A stretch of DNA of 64,000 bases from an uncultured Actinomycetes bacterium (GCA_903860915.1 CAIOSJ010000023.1:1-64000); one strand, 5' to 3'. Counted from the stretch's first letter, positions 49,638 to 61,290 are shown. Notes: a model not told the origin generated them from the sequence alone. A program made the numbers and translations.

Positions 49638-50938
49638 CGCCAGGTGAGCGCGTCGAGGAAGCGCCGCCGGTGGGTCAGAACGCGCTCGCTCGAAAAGGCG
49701 TGGTCCAGGACCTCGGCGCTCAGGGGCACCGCTTCGTCCTCCTCGATAATCAGACGGAAATTAATTCTCTCCTCGACGGCACGACGCGCGGCGGCTTGGA
49801 CGATGCGGTAGGCGTCGTCGCGCGAGAGTCCACCTTCAATAAGGGCCAAAAGTACGGACTGGCTGTAGACCAGACCGAGAGAGTTGACTTCCAGATTTTC
49901 CTTAGCCCGCTGCGGGTGCAGGACGAGACCCTCGACCAGACCGGTGGCTTTGCGCAACATGTAGACGGTTAATTGCAGGGCGTCGGGCAGGATTACTCGT
50001 TCAACGCTGGAGTGCGAAATGTCGCGCTCGTGCCAGAGGGCCACGTCTTCGAGTCCCGTTACGAGGTAACCACGCAGCACTCGCGCCAGTCCACAGAGAC
50101 GCTCCGAGAGCACGGGGTTGCGCTTGTGCGGCATCGCCGAGGAGCCTTTTTGCCCCGGAGTGAAGGGCTCCTCAGCCTCTCCCACTTCGCTACGTGCGAG
50201 GTGACGGACTTCGAGGGCGATCTGTTCGATGGTGGTTCCGATGGCCGCGAGCGCGTAGAGCATTTCGGCGTGACGGTCACGGGCGATTACCTGGGTCGCC
50301 GGTACCGGTCGAAGGCCCAGGTGGCGACAGACGTACTCTTCGACGGATGGGTCGATGTTGGAATAGGTGCCCACCGCACCCGACAGCTTGCCCACGGCGA
50401 TCGCCTCGCGCGCCCGGGCGGCTCGAGCGAGGTCGCGGTCCGTCTGGAGGGCGAAGAGGGAGAACTTCGCCCCGTAGGTGGTTGGCTCTGCGTGCATGCC
50501 GTGCGTGCGCCCGGTAATGGGCCAATCAATCGTCTCCACGGCGCGAGCCGTTAGCGCCGTTCGCAGCGCCCGGACTTCACCCAGCACGATGTCCATCGCC
50601 TGGGTCAAGACGCTGCAGAGCGCCGTATCGACAACGTCGGACGAAGTGAGTCCGTAGTGAATCCACGCGCCCTCGGGCATGCCAATCTTCTCCTGGACAA
50701 TGTCCACGAAGGCGGCGGTGTCGTGGTTGGTGATGAGTTCGCGTTCGTCAACTTCTCTCACGAAAGCAGCGTCGATGACTGGACGTCGCTCCCGAAGGGC
50801 GCGCGCGTCGGCATCGGGAACCACACCAAGCTCGGCGAGTGCTTCGGCGGCCAGAATCTCCACGTCGAGCATCGAGTCGAAACGCTTCTCGTCACGGAAT
50901 AATGCCGCGACGTCTTTAGGGGCGTACCTCGAAATCAT
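49634..50938 (-). CDS. purB: adenylosuccinate lyase
   Basis: GLTSSDVVDTAL, TGRTHGMHAEPTTYG, GQKGSSAMPHKRNPVLSERLCGLAR. Confidence 0.97.
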   Translation of the reverse strand: MISRYAPKDVAALFRDEKRFDSMLDVEILAAEALAELGVVPDADARALRERRPVIDAAFVREVDERELITNHDTAAFVDIVQEKIGMPEGAWIHYGLTSSDVVDTALCSVLTQAMDIVLGEVRALRTALTARAVETIDWPITGRTHGMHAEPTTYGAKFSLFALQTDRDLARAARAREAIAVGKLSGAVGTYSNIDPSVEEYVCRHLGLRPVPATQVIARDRHAEMLYALAAIGTTIEQIALEVRHLARSEVGEAEEPFTPGQKGSSAMPHKRNPVLSERLCGLARVLRGYLVTGLEDVALWHERDISHSSVERVILPDALQLTVYMLRKATGLVEGLVLHPQRAKENLEVNSLGLVYSQSVLLALIEGGLSRDDAYRIVQAAARRAVEERINFRLIIEEDEAVPLSAEVLDHAFSSERVLTHRRRFLDALTWR

Positions 50939-52191
50939 GCTGACTCCTTGCTGTAGTTCTGAGCGATGTCGCTACGTTGGACCATGCCCTCAAAAGAGAG
51001 GGTGGCGGCCGCCGCGTAGGCCGCCTGACGCGCCGCCGCCACGCTGGGGCCCTGGGCGGTCACCGTGAGAACTCGACCCCCCGAGGTCACGAAGTCGCCG
51101 TCAGCATTTCGGGTCGTGCCGGCGTGAAACACCGTAACGCCCTCACGCTCCTGGGCCAACTGACCACGGCTATCGAGCCCCGAGATAACTGCGCCAAAGA
51201 CGGGAGCACTGGGGTAGCCCTCGGCGGCGAGCACCACCGAGACCGCGGCCCCCTCTGGCGAAAGAGCGAGTCCGTGCAGATTGCCCGTCGCCGCGTCGTG
51301 CAGCGCGCGGAAAAGATTATTACCCATGAGCGCCACGATGGCCTGAGTTTCGGGGTCGCCAAAGCGCACGTTGTATTCGAGCAGGTAGGGCCCTTTGTCG
51401 GTGAGCATGAGCCCGGCGTACAGGACCCCACGAAAGTCAATGTCCCGACGGCGAAGTTCGCGCAAGGTGGGGTTAATGATGGTGCTCATGACCCGTTCGA
51501 CTATCTCGGGTGTCACACTCGGTAGGGGGGCGAAGGCGCCCATGCCCCCAGTGTTCGGGCCACGGTCCCCGTCACCCACGCGCTTGAAGTCCTGCGCCGG
51601 CATCAGGGGAATGCCGCGCACCCCATCACAGAGCACGAGCAGTGAACACTCCTCACCGACCAGAGCTTCTTCGATGACAATCGTACGCCCGGCCGGGCCG
51701 AAGGCCACCCCGGATAATTTTTCTCGAACATCCGACTCGGCGTCCGCTAAAGAGGGAGTCACGAGAACTCCCTTGCCCGCGGCCAGCCCGTCAGTCTTAA
51801 TCACGTAGGGACCGGTCATGGAACGCAAGTACTCCAGCGCTAGATCGAGCTCACTGAAGGAGCCAAAGGCCGCCGTGGGAACGTTAGCGGCGGCCAGGAA
51901 CTCCTTTAAGTATGCCTTCGATCCCTCGAGACGAGCACCAGCGGCGCCCGGGCCAAAGACCACCTTGTCCTGAGCTCGCAGAGTGTCGGCTAGTCCCGCC
52001 ACCAGTGGCAGTTCCGGTCCAATGACGAAGAGGTCGGCGGAGAGATCGGCCGGTGACGTACTGACGCACCTCAAACCGGCGGCGGCCATCCCCGCGTTGC
52101 CGGGGGTAACGATGACGTCAGAGGTTTTGGCCAGACTCCACGCGAGGGCGTGCTCGCGCGCTCCCGCGCCGACGACAACTACGCGACTCAC
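50935..52191 (-). CDS. purD: phosphoribosylamine-glycine ligase
   Basis: [46 protein letters not shown]. Confidence 0.97.
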   Translation of the reverse strand: MSRVVVVGAGAREHALAWSLAKTSDVIVTPGNAGMAAAGLRCVSTSPADLSADLFVIGPELPLVAGLADTLRAQDKVVFGPGAAGARLEGSKAYLKEFLAAANVPTAAFGSFSELDLALEYLRSMTGPYVIKTDGLAAGKGVLVTPSLADAESDVREKLSGVAFGPAGRTIVIEEALVGEECSLLVLCDGVRGIPLMPAQDFKRVGDGDRGPNTGGMGAFAPLPSVTPEIVERVMSTIINPTLRELRRRDIDFRGVLYAGLMLTDKGPYLLEYNVRFGDPETQAIVALMGNNLFRALHDAATGNLHGLALSPEGAAVSVVLAAEGYPSAPVFGAVISGLDSRGQLAQEREGVTVFHAGTTRNADGDFVTSGGRVLTVTAQGPSVAAARQAAYAAAATLSFEGMVQRSDIAQNYSKESA

Positions 52192-53465
52192 GCGGGGCGA
52201 ACGAATTGCTCACGGCCCGGGCCCACGCCCACCACCGAAATGGTGACGCCGGTGACCTGGGCGAGGTAGGCCACGTAGTCCTGCGCCGCCTGGGGCAGTT
52301 GGTCGTAGGAAGTGCAGTGCGTGATGTCGCAGAGCCAGCCCGGAAGTTCTTCGTAGATGGGCGTGACGTCGTGCAGTACCGACTGGTGGTAGGGCGGGTA
52401 GTCGTAGCGAACACCACCCGCTTCGTAGCCCACGCAGACCTTGATGACCGGGAAGGTGTCGAGCACGTCCAGTTTGGTAAGGGCAATTTCCGTCAGTGAG
52501 TTCAAGCGAGCGGCCTGGCGAGCCATGACGGCGTCGAACCAGCCCACGCGTCGGCGCCGTCCCGTATTGGTACCGTACTCGTGGCCGCGGTCCACCAGCA
52601 GTTCCGCCAGTTCACCGTCGAGTTCAGTCGGGAAGGGGCCAGCGCCCACCCGCGTGATGTAGGCCTTGGCAATACCGACGATGCGGTCGAGGTCCCGGGG
52701 TCCGAGCCCCGAACCGGTACAGGCGCCGCTGGCGACGGGATTCGATGAGGTGACGAAGGGGTAGGTGCCGTGATCAAGATCCAAGAAGGTGGCCTGAGCG
52801 CCCTCTAAGAGAATCCGCTTCCCAGCGGCCAGCGCGTCGTGGACCAGCGTTACCGTGTCGGCAATCATGGGAGCAATGCGAGGAGCCAATTCGCCCAAGT
52901 AGCGATCGGCGAGTTCGTTCGCGTTGATCGGCAGTCGGTTGTAGACCTTCGAGAGCAGCGCATTTTTTTCCATCAGCGCCACGTCGAGCTTCTCGCGGAA
53001 AATCTTTTCGTCCAGCAGGTCCTGCACCCGAATGCCCACTCGGGTGGCCTTGTCGGCGTAGGCCGGGCCGATGCCGCGCCTGGTGGTACCGAGGGCGTTC
53101 TTCCCAAGGTAGCGCTCGGTGACACGGTCGAGTTCTTGGTGGTAGGGCATGATGAGGTGCGCGTTACCCGAGACCACCACGCGTGACACGTCAACGCCCT
53201 TAGCGGCCAGAGTGTCGAGCTCCTTGAGCAGCACCGCAGGATCGACGACTACGCCGTTGCCAATCACGGCGGTGATGTGGGGGTAGAGCACCCCGGACGG
53301 TACGAGTTGAAGGGCGAAGGCTTCGCCGTCGACGACGATGCGGTGGCCGGCGTTGTGGCCACCCTGGTAGCGCACCACCATGTCCATCTCTCCGGCGAGC
53401 AGGTCAGTTAATTTGCCCTTGCCCTCATCCCCCCACTGGGTTCCTACTACCACGGTTGCGGGCAC
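52188..53465 (-). CDS. purA: adenylosuccinate synthetase
   Basis: [57 protein letters not shown] start. Confidence 0.97.
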   Translation of the reverse strand: MPATVVVGTQWGDEGKGKLTDLLAGEMDMVVRYQGGHNAGHRIVVDGEAFALQLVPSGVLYPHITAVIGNGVVVDPAVLLKELDTLAAKGVDVSRVVVSGNAHLIMPYHQELDRVTERYLGKNALGTTRRGIGPAYADKATRVGIRVQDLLDEKIFREKLDVALMEKNALLSKVYNRLPINANELADRYLGELAPRIAPMIADTVTLVHDALAAGKRILLEGAQATFLDLDHGTYPFVTSSNPVASGACTGSGLGPRDLDRIVGIAKAYITRVGAGPFPTELDGELAELLVDRGHEYGTNTGRRRRVGWFDAVMARQAARLNSLTEIALTKLDVLDTFPVIKVCVGYEAGGVRYDYPPYHQSVLHDVTPIYEELPGWLCDITHCTSYDQLPQAAQDYVAYLAQVTGVTISVVGVGPGREQFVRPA

Positions 53466-53545
53466 TGGGCTCCTTCGAGTCGGGCTCGTGAAACACCATC
53501 CTACCGCTTTGCTTCTGCTCGGCTGACGCCGCAACGGTCGGAGAA

Positions 53546-53932
53546 TCACCCACGGGGGCGCGGGGTCTCCACAAATATGGCCACGGCGTTTTGCACCGGC
53601 ACCAGGTCTCGGCGGTAGTGGCGATGGGTCTCTTCGATGGTGGCGTGCAGTGTGGCCGCGAGCGCCTCGGCGTTAGCGCGCATCTGGACTAACTCGGCCT
53701 CCAGGGTCAAAATACGCTTGACTCCCTCGAGGTTGATACCGGCGTTGGTGAGTTCTTGAATGTGGCGTAGACGCTCGAGGTCCACTTCGCTGTAGCGCCG
53801 TGATCCCCCGGCGGTGCGCGAGGGGTCCAGCAGGCCCGTTCGTTCGTAGTTCCTGAGGGTCTGCGGGTGCATCCCCGCCAACTCGGCCGCCACCGAGATG
53901 ACGTAGACCGCTCGTAGCGACGGCCTATTCAT
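53546..53932 (-). CDS. hspR: MerR-family regulator, HspR-like
   Basis: [66 protein letters not shown]; located after dnaJ. Confidence 0.92.
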   Translation of the reverse strand: MNRPSLRAVYVISVAAELAGMHPQTLRNYERTGLLDPSRTAGGSRRYSEVDLERLRHIQELTNAGINLEGVKRILTLEAELVQMRANAEALAATLHATIEETHRHYRRDLVPVQNAVAIFVETPRPRG

Positions 53933-55007
53933 CCGACACTTCTTCCTTCAGGGTGGTCGCCAATTTCTCGACCAGCGTGCGTTGCTCTTTGGTGAGCTTC
54001 TTCGGCACCAACAGATTGATGGTCACGAGTAAGTCACCCTGAGCGTGCTTGCCGGAGGGTGGCACGCCTCGCCCCCGTACGCGCATCGTCGTCCCGGGCT
54101 GCGTTCCCGCCGGCACCTTCAAGGTGACCGACTCGTCCAGCGTCGGCACCGAGGCGGTCGTCCCCAACATCGCCTGGGTCACCGACACCTCGACCGTGGT
54201 GGTGATGTGGCGCCCACGACGCGCGAAACGCGGATCGCGATCGACGTGGATGTCGACGAAGAGGTCCCCCGCGGGTCCGCCGCTACGGCCCGGGGTCCCC
54301 TTCGCCTTCAAGCGGATGCGCTGACCGTCTTCGACGCCCGGCGGGATCCGGACGTTGACTTTGCGCGAGGACATTTCTCGCCCCGTACCGTGGCAGTCCG
54401 CGCAGGGGGTCACGACGCGACCACCCTTACCGCTGCAGCTCGGACAGACCGAGGAGAGGGAGAAGGGGCCTTGATCTTCGCCAACAAATCCGCTGCCGCG
54501 ACAACGCTCGCAGGAGACGAAGCCCGAACCCGGAGCGGCACCATTGCCGCGACAGCTGTGGCAGGTTTCGTCCGTCGGGATGCTCACCGAAGTGGTGAGG
54601 CCGAAGATGGCGTCACGAAAGCCTAGGTGGAGGGCCGTTTCGATATCGGCCCCGCGTTGGGCGCGTTGGCGACGGGCTCCGCCGCCGAACATGCCACCAA
54701 AAATATCGCTGAGGTCCCCAAAGTCCGCCGGGCTACCCTGGCGTGGGCTGCTCGGCGTACCGCCAAAACCCGCCGCCGCTGGACCAAGCCGGCGAACCTC
54801 GTCATACTCCTTACGCTTCGCGGCGTCACCGAGCACGTCATTGGCCGCAGTGATCTCCTTGAAGCGTGCTTCGGAACCGGTGTCGGTATCGGGATGATTG
54901 GCCTTGGCCAGCTTGCGGTAGGCGCGCGTGATCTCCTTATCGGTTGCCGTCGGGCTCACGCCCAACACCTTGTAGTAGTCCTTATCGAACCACTCGCGCT
55001 CGGCCAT
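53925..55007 (-). CDS. dnaJ: molecular chaperone DnaJ
   Basis: DYYKVLGVSPTATDKEITRAYRKLAKANHPD, CxxCxGxG zinc-finger repeats. Confidence 0.97.
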   Translation of the reverse strand: MAEREWFDKDYYKVLGVSPTATDKEITRAYRKLAKANHPDTDTGSEARFKEITAANDVLGDAAKRKEYDEVRRLGPAAAGFGGTPSSPRQGSPADFGDLSDIFGGMFGGGARRQRAQRGADIETALHLGFRDAIFGLTTSVSIPTDETCHSCRGNGAAPGSGFVSCERCRGSGFVGEDQGPFSLSSVCPSCSGKGGRVVTPCADCHGTGREMSSRKVNVRIPPGVEDGQRIRLKAKGTPGRSGGPAGDLFVDIHVDRDPRFARRGRHITTTVEVSVTQAMLGTTASVPTLDESVTLKVPAGTQPGTTMRVRGRGVPPSGKHAQGDLLVTINLLVPKKLTKEQRTLVEKLATTLKEEVSDE

Positions 55008-55526
55008 TTAGCCCTTCACTCTCACCATGGCGGGTCGTAAGACGGTGCCCTTCCACTGGTACCCGGCGCGCATGACGTCGTCAATGACCTGCTCGCCCTC
55101 GCCCTCGACGTGCGCCACGGCGTCGTGCAGATGGGGATCAAAGGCCGCCCCCACTTCATCGATACGCACTAGCCCTTCCTTCACCAGGGTCTCGAGGAGC
55201 AAGCTTCGTGCCTGCACCAGAGCCTTGGTTTCGGGCGAGTCAATTTCGGCGCTGTTCGCGGTGGCGTAGTGGGCCTGAGCTAGATCGAGCACGTCAATGA
55301 CCGGCAGCAACTTGTTAACGACCTCGGCGCTCGCGCGCACGGTCACGTCCTCGGCGGTTCGGGCGACCCGCTTGCGGTAGTTCTCAAAGTCAGCCTGCAG
55401 TCGCTGCAGGGCGTCTTTGAATTCGTCACGCTCGCGTTCGGCGTCGGAGAGAAACTCACCGTCGAGGACATCTGCAACGGTGAGTAACTCGTCCTGATTT
55501 TCTTCGGGCTGGAGTTCGTCGCTCAC
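55008..55526 (-). CDS. grpE: nucleotide exchange factor GrpE
   Basis: [43 protein letters not shown]. Confidence 0.95.
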   Translation of the reverse strand: MSDELQPEENQDELLTVADVLDGEFLSDAERERDEFKDALQRLQADFENYRKRVARTAEDVTVRASAEVVNKLLPVIDVLDLAQAHYATANSAEIDSPETKALVQARSLLLETLVKEGLVRIDEVGAAFDPHLHDAVAHVEGEGEQVIDDVMRAGYQWKGTVLRPAMVRVKG

Positions 55527-57340
55527 TGCTCGTCGACGATCTCGGCGTCGACAATGTCGTCGTCGTTCGTAGCTCCCGCGGTACCGCCACCCTCGTTCGC
55601 AGCCGCAGCCTGCTCGTAGAGCCGCTGGCCGAAGGCCTGACTCACGGTCACTAATTTCTCAGTGACGTTCTTGATGTTCTCGAGGTCCGTTCCGTTCAGG
55701 GCATCCTTCACGGCCGCCAGAGCGGCTTCGACATCGTCCTTTTCGGTGCCCTGGAAGGACTCGGCCTGATCCTTCAGCAACTTCTCAGTCGAGTAGACCA
55801 GTCCATCGGCGGTGTTGCGGATTTCCGCTTCCTCGCGACGCTGGGCGTCTTCGGCCGAGTGGGCTTCCGCGTCACGGACCATGCGATCGATGTCCTCCTT
55901 GGAGAGCGACGAACCACCGGTGATGGTGATCGACTGACTCTTGCCGGTGGCCATGTCCTTCGCCGAGACCTGCACGATGCCGTTGGCGTCGATGTCAAAG
56001 GCCACTTCGATCTGCGGTACGCCACGGGGGGCGGGGGGCAGGTCGATCAGCTGGAACTTGCCGAGGGTCTTGTTGTAGGCCGCCATCTCACGCTCACCTT
56101 GCAGCACGTGAATCTCCACGGAGGGCTGGTTGTCGTCCGCCGTCGTGAAGGTCTGCGCCTTCTTGGTGGGGATCGTCGTGTTGCGCTCGATCAACTTGGT
56201 CATGACGCCGCCCTTGGTCTCAATACCGAGCGACAGGGGGGTGACGTCGAGCAACAAGATGTCCTTGACTTCACCCTTGAGCACACCGGCCTGCACCGCG
56301 GCACCAATAGCCACGACTTCATCGGGGTTCACCGTCTTGTTCGGCTCCTTGCCGGTCACGCGAGCGACCAGGTCCTGGATGGCCGGGATACGAGTCGATC
56401 CGCCCACCATGATGACGTGGTTGATCTTGTCCAAGGTCAAGCCGGCGTCCTTGATGGCCTGGTCGAAGGGCTTGCGGCAGCGCTCGACGAGGTCTGCAGT
56501 CAGCTCATTGAACTTGGCGCGGGTCAGCTTGAGGTCAAGGTGTTTCGGTCCATCGGCCGTGGCGGTAATAAAGGGCAGGTTGACCTGGGTTTCCTGAGTC
56601 GCCGAGAGTTCAATCTTCGCCTTTTCGGCTGCTTCCTTCAGACGTTGCACGGCCATCTTGTCGGCCGCGAGGTCAACACCCTCCTGATCCTTGAAGGTCT
56701 TAACGAGCCAGTTCATCACGGCGTCGTCCCAGTCGTCACCACCGAGGTGGGTGTCGCCAGCGGTCGACTTCACTTCGAAGACGCCGTCGGCAATCTCGAG
56801 CACTGAGACGTCAAAGGTGCCACCGCCGAGGTCGAAGACGAGAATGGTCTGCTCGGCCGGTCCCTTGTCGAGGCCGTAGGCCAGGGCCGCCGCGGTGGGC
56901 TCGTTGACGATGCGCAGAACTTCGAGTCCCGCAATCGCCCCGGCCTCTTTCGTGGCCGTACGTTGAGCGTCGTCGAAGTAGGCCGGCACGGTAATAACGG
57001 CCTGGGTCACGGTGTCACCGAGGTAGGCCTCGGCGTCGCGCTTGAGCTTCTGCAATATGCGCGCGGAAATCTCCTGGGGGGTGTACTTCGTCCCGTCGAT
57101 ATTGATGCTCCAGTTGGTGCCCATGTGACGCTTGACCGAACGAATGGTGCGATCGGGGTTGGTGATGGCCTGACGCTTGGCGACTTCACCGACCAGAACT
57201 TCGCCGGTCTTCGAGAAGGCCACAACCGATGGCGTTGTACGGCCACCTTCCGAGTTGGGGATAACGACGGGCTCTCCCGCTTCCAAAACACTGACCACCG
57301 AGTTGGTGGTCCCGAGGTCGATACCGACTGCCTTAGCCAT
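55523..57340 (-). CDS. dnaK: molecular chaperone DnaK
   Basis: [69 protein letters not shown]. Confidence 0.98.
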   Translation of the reverse strand: MAKAVGIDLGTTNSVVSVLEAGEPVVIPNSEGGRTTPSVVAFSKTGEVLVGEVAKRQAITNPDRTIRSVKRHMGTNWSINIDGTKYTPQEISARILQKLKRDAEAYLGDTVTQAVITVPAYFDDAQRTATKEAGAIAGLEVLRIVNEPTAAALAYGLDKGPAEQTILVFDLGGGTFDVSVLEIADGVFEVKSTAGDTHLGGDDWDDAVMNWLVKTFKDQEGVDLAADKMAVQRLKEAAEKAKIELSATQETQVNLPFITATADGPKHLDLKLTRAKFNELTADLVERCRKPFDQAIKDAGLTLDKINHVIMVGGSTRIPAIQDLVARVTGKEPNKTVNPDEVVAIGAAVQAGVLKGEVKDILLLDVTPLSLGIETKGGVMTKLIERNTTIPTKKAQTFTTADDNQPSVEIHVLQGEREMAAYNKTLGKFQLIDLPPAPRGVPQIEVAFDIDANGIVQVSAKDMATGKSQSITITGGSSLSKEDIDRMVRDAEAHSAEDAQRREEAEIRNTADGLVYSTEKLLKDQAESFQGTEKDDVEAALAAVKDALNGTDLENIKNVTEKLVTVSQAFGQRLYEQAAAANEGGGTAGATNDDDIVDAEIVDEQ

Positions 57341-57404
57341 GTGAACTCCTTATATTCAGTTCCCACTCCTCGGACCATCCGATGAGCTGAACGCGATATA
57401 AGAA

Positions 57405-57434
57405 TTGTAGAACCTAAGTCCCTACTTGTCAAGT
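57405..57434 (-). promoter_or_regulatory. dnaK promoter overlapped by a degenerate HAIR-like (HspR) site
   Basis: Minus strand TTGACA (57433-57428) - 17 bp - TACAAT (57410-57405); overlapping CTTGACA-N7-ACTTAGG (57434-57414), 10/14 to CTTGAGT-N7-ACTCAAG. Confidence 0.7.
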
Positions 57435-57530
57435 TATCGCTAAGGAGAAGTATAAGACTTTAGATTTTCCCTAAATTACTGTGGTTTGAGGCGGTGTTCA
57501 CCTCCCTCGCCACGTGGATACGATAGAAAC

Positions 57531-58286
57531 ATGCCCGACCTGATACTCCTACGCCACGGTCGTTCCCTCTGGAACGAGCTCAATCTCTTTACCGGTTGGC
57601 ACGACGTCGATCTGGTCGCCCAGGGCGAGGACGAGGCCCGCGCCGCCGGTCGCCTCCTCGCAAACGACGCCGACCTCGACTTGCGCATCCTGCACACCTC
57701 GCTACTCACCCGCGCCATTCGCACCTCAACCCTGGCCTTGGAATCAGCCGGCCGACCCTGGTTGCCGGTGACAAGGAGTTGGCGCCTCAACGAACGCCAC
57801 TACGGCGACCTCACGGGAAAGGACAAGAAGCAAACCGCCGAAGAGTTCGGCATGGAGCAGCTCAAATTGTGGCGGCGCTCCTACGACGTTCCACCCCCAC
57901 CCCTGCCGGAGGGCGACGAGCGTCGTAACGACACGGACCCGCGTTACCGCGACGTTCCCCCGGGTCTCATTCCCGCCACCGAGTGCCTGAAGGACGTCGT
58001 CGCGCGCGTCGAGCCCTACTTCGAAGAGATTCTGGCCCCCGATCTACGGGCCGAAGGTGAGCGCGGGGGCGCGGTGCTGGTCGTGGCCCACGGCAATTCG
58101 CTGCGCGCCCTCCGCATGATGCTCGAGAATATTTCCACCCAGAACATTGCCGAATTAGAAATTCCTACCGGCATCCCCTATCGCTTGCGGCTCAATGATG
58201 ATCTGCGGGTCACGAGCGCTGGGTACTTGGGTGACCCCGAAGCCGCAGCGGCGGCGGCCCGCGCTGTCGCTGCGCAAGCGGGTTAG
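57531..58286 (+). CDS. gpmA: 2,3-bisphosphoglycerate-dependent phosphoglycerate mutase
   Basis: LILLRHGRSLWNELNLFTGWHDVDL, LNERHYGDLTGKDK, VVAHGNSLRAL. Confidence 0.97.
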   Translation: MPDLILLRHGRSLWNELNLFTGWHDVDLVAQGEDEARAAGRLLANDADLDLRILHTSLLTRAIRTSTLALESAGRPWLPVTRSWRLNERHYGDLTGKDKKQTAEEFGMEQLKLWRRSYDVPPPPLPEGDERRNDTDPRYRDVPPGLIPATECLKDVVARVEPYFEEILAPDLRAEGERGGAVLVVAHGNSLRALRMMLENISTQNIAELEIPTGIPYRLRLNDDLRVTSAGYLGDPEAAAAAARAVAAQAG

Positions 58287-59119
58287 TTCGCCGAGCGGCG
58301 CGAGAGCAGCACGCTGAGGGCCGCGCAGGCCAGACCCAGACTAAAAATCACGGTGCCCAGCACGAAGACTTGTGGCGGAATACCGACCCGCGTCGCCCCG
58401 TACACCCAGACCGGGAAGGGTAGGGTCGAGCCACTCACAAAGTTGGACGCCACGAAGTCGTCGAGCGAGAGCGCAAAGGCCATCAGGCCACCCGCCAAGA
58501 CTCCCGGCATAATGAGCGGCAGCGTGACGAGTCGAAAAGTGGTGAAGGGGCTGGAGCCCAGGTCGCCCGCTGCTTCTTCGAGAGTTCGATCAAAGCCCGA
58601 GAGCCGGGCGCGCACCGTAACGGCCACGTAGGCAATGCTGAAGGCCACGTGGGTGAGTAGCAGGGTCGTAAAACCGCGGGCCACGTTGAGGGTCGCGAAG
58701 AGGCCGAGTAGTGAAGCTCCCATCACGATTTCGGGGGCGGCAATATTCATAAAGAGGGTTTGGTTGACGAAGCTCTTCCCGCGAAATTCGCGAGGGCTAT
58801 ATCGAACGAGTGACAGGGCCAGCATCGTCCCGAGGACGGTGGAGATCAACGCCGCTACCAGAGCGAGACGCAGCGACAGCCAGAAGGCCGCGGTGAGACC
58901 CGGAACTTGGCTCCACTGTTGGTACCACTGCGTGGTGAATCCGTTCCACTGAAAACTCACCTGCGGCAAACCCGTCAGGACCCGATTGAACGAGAAGAGG
59001 ACCATGGCGCCAATGGGTAAGACCAGGTAGCCAATGAGGAGCCACGAGTAGAGCGGCAGCCAGAAGCGCCGTCGGGGCCGCGCTACCCGCAGGGGCGTCG
59101 TGGCGATCTGGTCGGTCAT
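58283..59119 (-). CDS. spermidine/putrescine-type ABC transporter permease (PotC-like)
   Basis: EEAAGDLGSSPFTTFRLVTLPLIMPGVLAGGLMAFALSLDDFVASNF. Confidence 0.93.
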   Translation of the reverse strand: MTDQIATTPLRVARPRRRFWLPLYSWLLIGYLVLPIGAMVLFSFNRVLTGLPQVSFQWNGFTTQWYQQWSQVPGLTAAFWLSLRLALVAALISTVLGTMLALSLVRYSPREFRGKSFVNQTLFMNIAAPEIVMGASLLGLFATLNVARGFTTLLLTHVAFSIAYVAVTVRARLSGFDRTLEEAAGDLGSSPFTTFRLVTLPLIMPGVLAGGLMAFALSLDDFVASNFVSGSTLPFPVWVYGATRVGIPPQVFVLGTVIFSLGLACAALSVLLSRRSAN

Positions 59120-60000
59120 AAGAATTCCCCAATTGTGGCCGAGCCGATGAGCCGGCCGTAGAGCAGAATGCCCACCAGCGATATCACCATCAAGATGGCC
59201 GAAAGAGCGGAGCCACCGGCGTAGTCCAAGTTAATGAGGAAGGTGTTTTGAATCACCGTGCCGATCATGGTGTTGCCGATACCGCCGAGGACCTGCTGGT
59301 TTACGTAGTCCCCGAAGGCCGGAATGAAGGTGAGGAGAAAGGCCGCAAAGATGCCGGGAATACAGAGGGGCAGAATGACACGCGTAAAGGTCGTTATCCG
59401 ACTGGCGTAGAGGTCCTGGGAGGCGTCGAGGAGGCGTCGGTCAATGCGCTCAAGCGCCACGTAAATGGGCAGGGCGGTAAAGGGGAGGAAGTTGTAGGCC
59501 AGACCTGCAATGACCGCGGTGCTGGTGCCCAAGATGTGAAAGTCAGTAGAGACCACGTGCACGTTACGCAGAGTCGTTAGAACAATCCCGTCGTTCGAGA
59601 GGAGAAATTCCCAGATCACCGTACGAATCACGAACGAGACGAAGAAGGGCACCAGGAGCATGAGGAGAAAGAAGTTCTTCCGACGACCCCCGTAAAAAGC
59701 AATCCAGTAGGCAATGGGAAAAGCCAGCAGTAGGTCGATGGCCGTCGCAATGCCGGCGAACTTGAGTGACGTCAGCATCTGCTTATGGAACATGGACAAC
59801 TGCGAGCCGAATTCTCCCCAGTGCCAACTCATCGTGCAGGCCCCCGTCATGGGACTGCAGGTCTCGAGAGACTTAACCAGCATCACCAACAGGGGTACGA
59901 GAAAGAGCCCCACGAGCCAGACGGCCGCGGGGAGGGCTAAGAGGTACGGCACCGCCCGACGGCGCAGTCGCGTCACGCCACTAGTGCCGCTGCCGCTCAC
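59116..60000 (-). CDS. spermidine/putrescine-type ABC transporter permease (PotB-like)
   Basis: LDASQDLYASRITTFTRVILPLCIPGIFAAFLLTFIPAFGDYV; GTG start overlaps the binding-protein stop. Confidence 0.92.
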   Translation of the reverse strand: MSGSGTSGVTRLRRRAVPYLLALPAAVWLVGLFLVPLLVMLVKSLETCSPMTGACTMSWHWGEFGSQLSMFHKQMLTSLKFAGIATAIDLLLAFPIAYWIAFYGGRRKNFFLLMLLVPFFVSFVIRTVIWEFLLSNDGIVLTTLRNVHVVSTDFHILGTSTAVIAGLAYNFLPFTALPIYVALERIDRRLLDASQDLYASRITTFTRVILPLCIPGIFAAFLLTFIPAFGDYVNQQVLGGIGNTMIGTVIQNTFLINLDYAGGSALSAILMVISLVGILLYGRLIGSATIGEFL

Positions 60001-61286
60001 GCGCCTTGGACAATGGGCAGGAAGAGTCCGTGCCACGTGTCAATCTCGGTCTGACTCTTGAACTGGTAGTAGTTGCGCGAGGCCTTCGTCATGGCCGCGG
60101 TGGGAAAGATGTCGGGCGAGTTCGCCGTGACCGACGGGGCCAGACCAATCTCGGACCTCATCGAGGCCAGCGTCGCCTTGTTCCAGCCCGTCGGGGCTAA
60201 GAGTTCGTTCTTGGCGTTCGGGACGGGGCAGATGTAGTCCACGTAGTACTCGACCACCGACTGCGTCTGCGGGCTGAAGTAGTAATCCATGGCGGTCATG
60301 GCGTCGCGGGGATTACGGGCGTTGAGCGGGATGCACATGTTGTCAGTCCAAAAGGGCATTCCTTCCGTCGGCACCATGAAAGCCAAGTTCTTATTGCCGT
60401 TCACGGTGGCCTGGAAAATGTCGCCCGAGTAGCAGTGCGCGATCCACAAGTCACCGTTCTTCAGGTGCTGGATGTAGCTGTTGTCGTAGTATCCCGCCAC
60501 GATCCCGCTGTCACGCTGCCAACGAAGTTTCGTGGCCGCCTTTTGCCAGTCACTGGGCTTAGAGGTCACGGGGTTGATGCCCAGCGCCAAGAGACCCAAC
60601 GTGCCGAGTTCCACCGGGTCAGCGAGCATGCCAACTTTGCCCTTGTACTTGCTGTTGAACATCAAACTCAAAGAACTACCCGGGGTCGTGACGTGGGCCT
60701 TGTTATAGGCCAGGGTGCACCAACCGGACTGCCACGCCATGGTGTACTTATTCGTCGGGTCCCAACTGGGCTTTTTAACGAGCGGTCCCGCGTACTTGTT
60801 GAAGTTCACCATGCTGGTCGGGTCCAGCGGCACGAGCCATCCGCCCTTGATCAGGTAGCCCAGTTCGACGGAGTTGTTGGTGAGCACGATCAGGTCGTAG
60901 CCCGTGTCACTGTGGGCGGACAGGGAGGGCAAAATTCGCTGGTAGAACGATCCGTTGTCTTCGATCACTTCGTTGTAGGTCGTGTGGATGCCCGTTACCG
61001 CGGCCAGGTGGTCCAGTGAGAGGTGGTGGCCACCAGTCGTGTCGACGTAGTACGGCCAGTTGGCGAAACGAAGTTGCTTATTGGTCTTTTGGGCCTTCCA
61101 CCACGTTGCCGATCCCACGTTCGCGTTGGGCAGGGCCGCTCCCGCGGCGTTGGACACCGCGCCGAGGCCGAGACCCGCAGCGCCGAGGCCGAGCCCACCG
61201 ATGCGCAGGGCGTCACGACGCGACACGCGTGGCTGCGTCATTCCGCGCCACAGAGCCGAATCCATAGAGTTAGGTTCTTTGGTCAT
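59997..61286 (-). CDS. polyamine-type ABC transporter substrate-binding protein, Tat-type leader
   Basis: SRRDALRIGGLGLGAAGLGLGAV leader; LRFANWPYYVD, YDLIVLTNNSVELGYLIKGGWLVPLD, AHCYSGDIFQA. Confidence 0.93.
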   Translation of the reverse strand: MTKEPNSMDSALWRGMTQPRVSRRDALRIGGLGLGAAGLGLGAVSNAAGAALPNANVGSATWWKAQKTNKQLRFANWPYYVDTTGGHHLSLDHLAAVTGIHTTYNEVIEDNGSFYQRILPSLSAHSDTGYDLIVLTNNSVELGYLIKGGWLVPLDPTSMVNFNKYAGPLVKKPSWDPTNKYTMAWQSGWCTLAYNKAHVTTPGSSLSLMFNSKYKGKVGMLADPVELGTLGLLALGINPVTSKPSDWQKAATKLRWQRDSGIVAGYYDNSYIQHLKNGDLWIAHCYSGDIFQATVNGNKNLAFMVPTEGMPFWTDNMCIPLNARNPRDAMTAMDYYFSPQTQSVVEYYVDYICPVPNAKNELLAPTGWNKATLASMRSEIGLAPSVTANSPDIFPTAAMTKASRNYYQFKSQTEIDTWHGLFLPIVQGA

Positions 61287-61290
61287 TGGA

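Noticed and set aside
55859-56806. 315-aa + strand ORF antisense to dnaK
   Set aside because: Shadow of the highly conserved dnaK coding sequence
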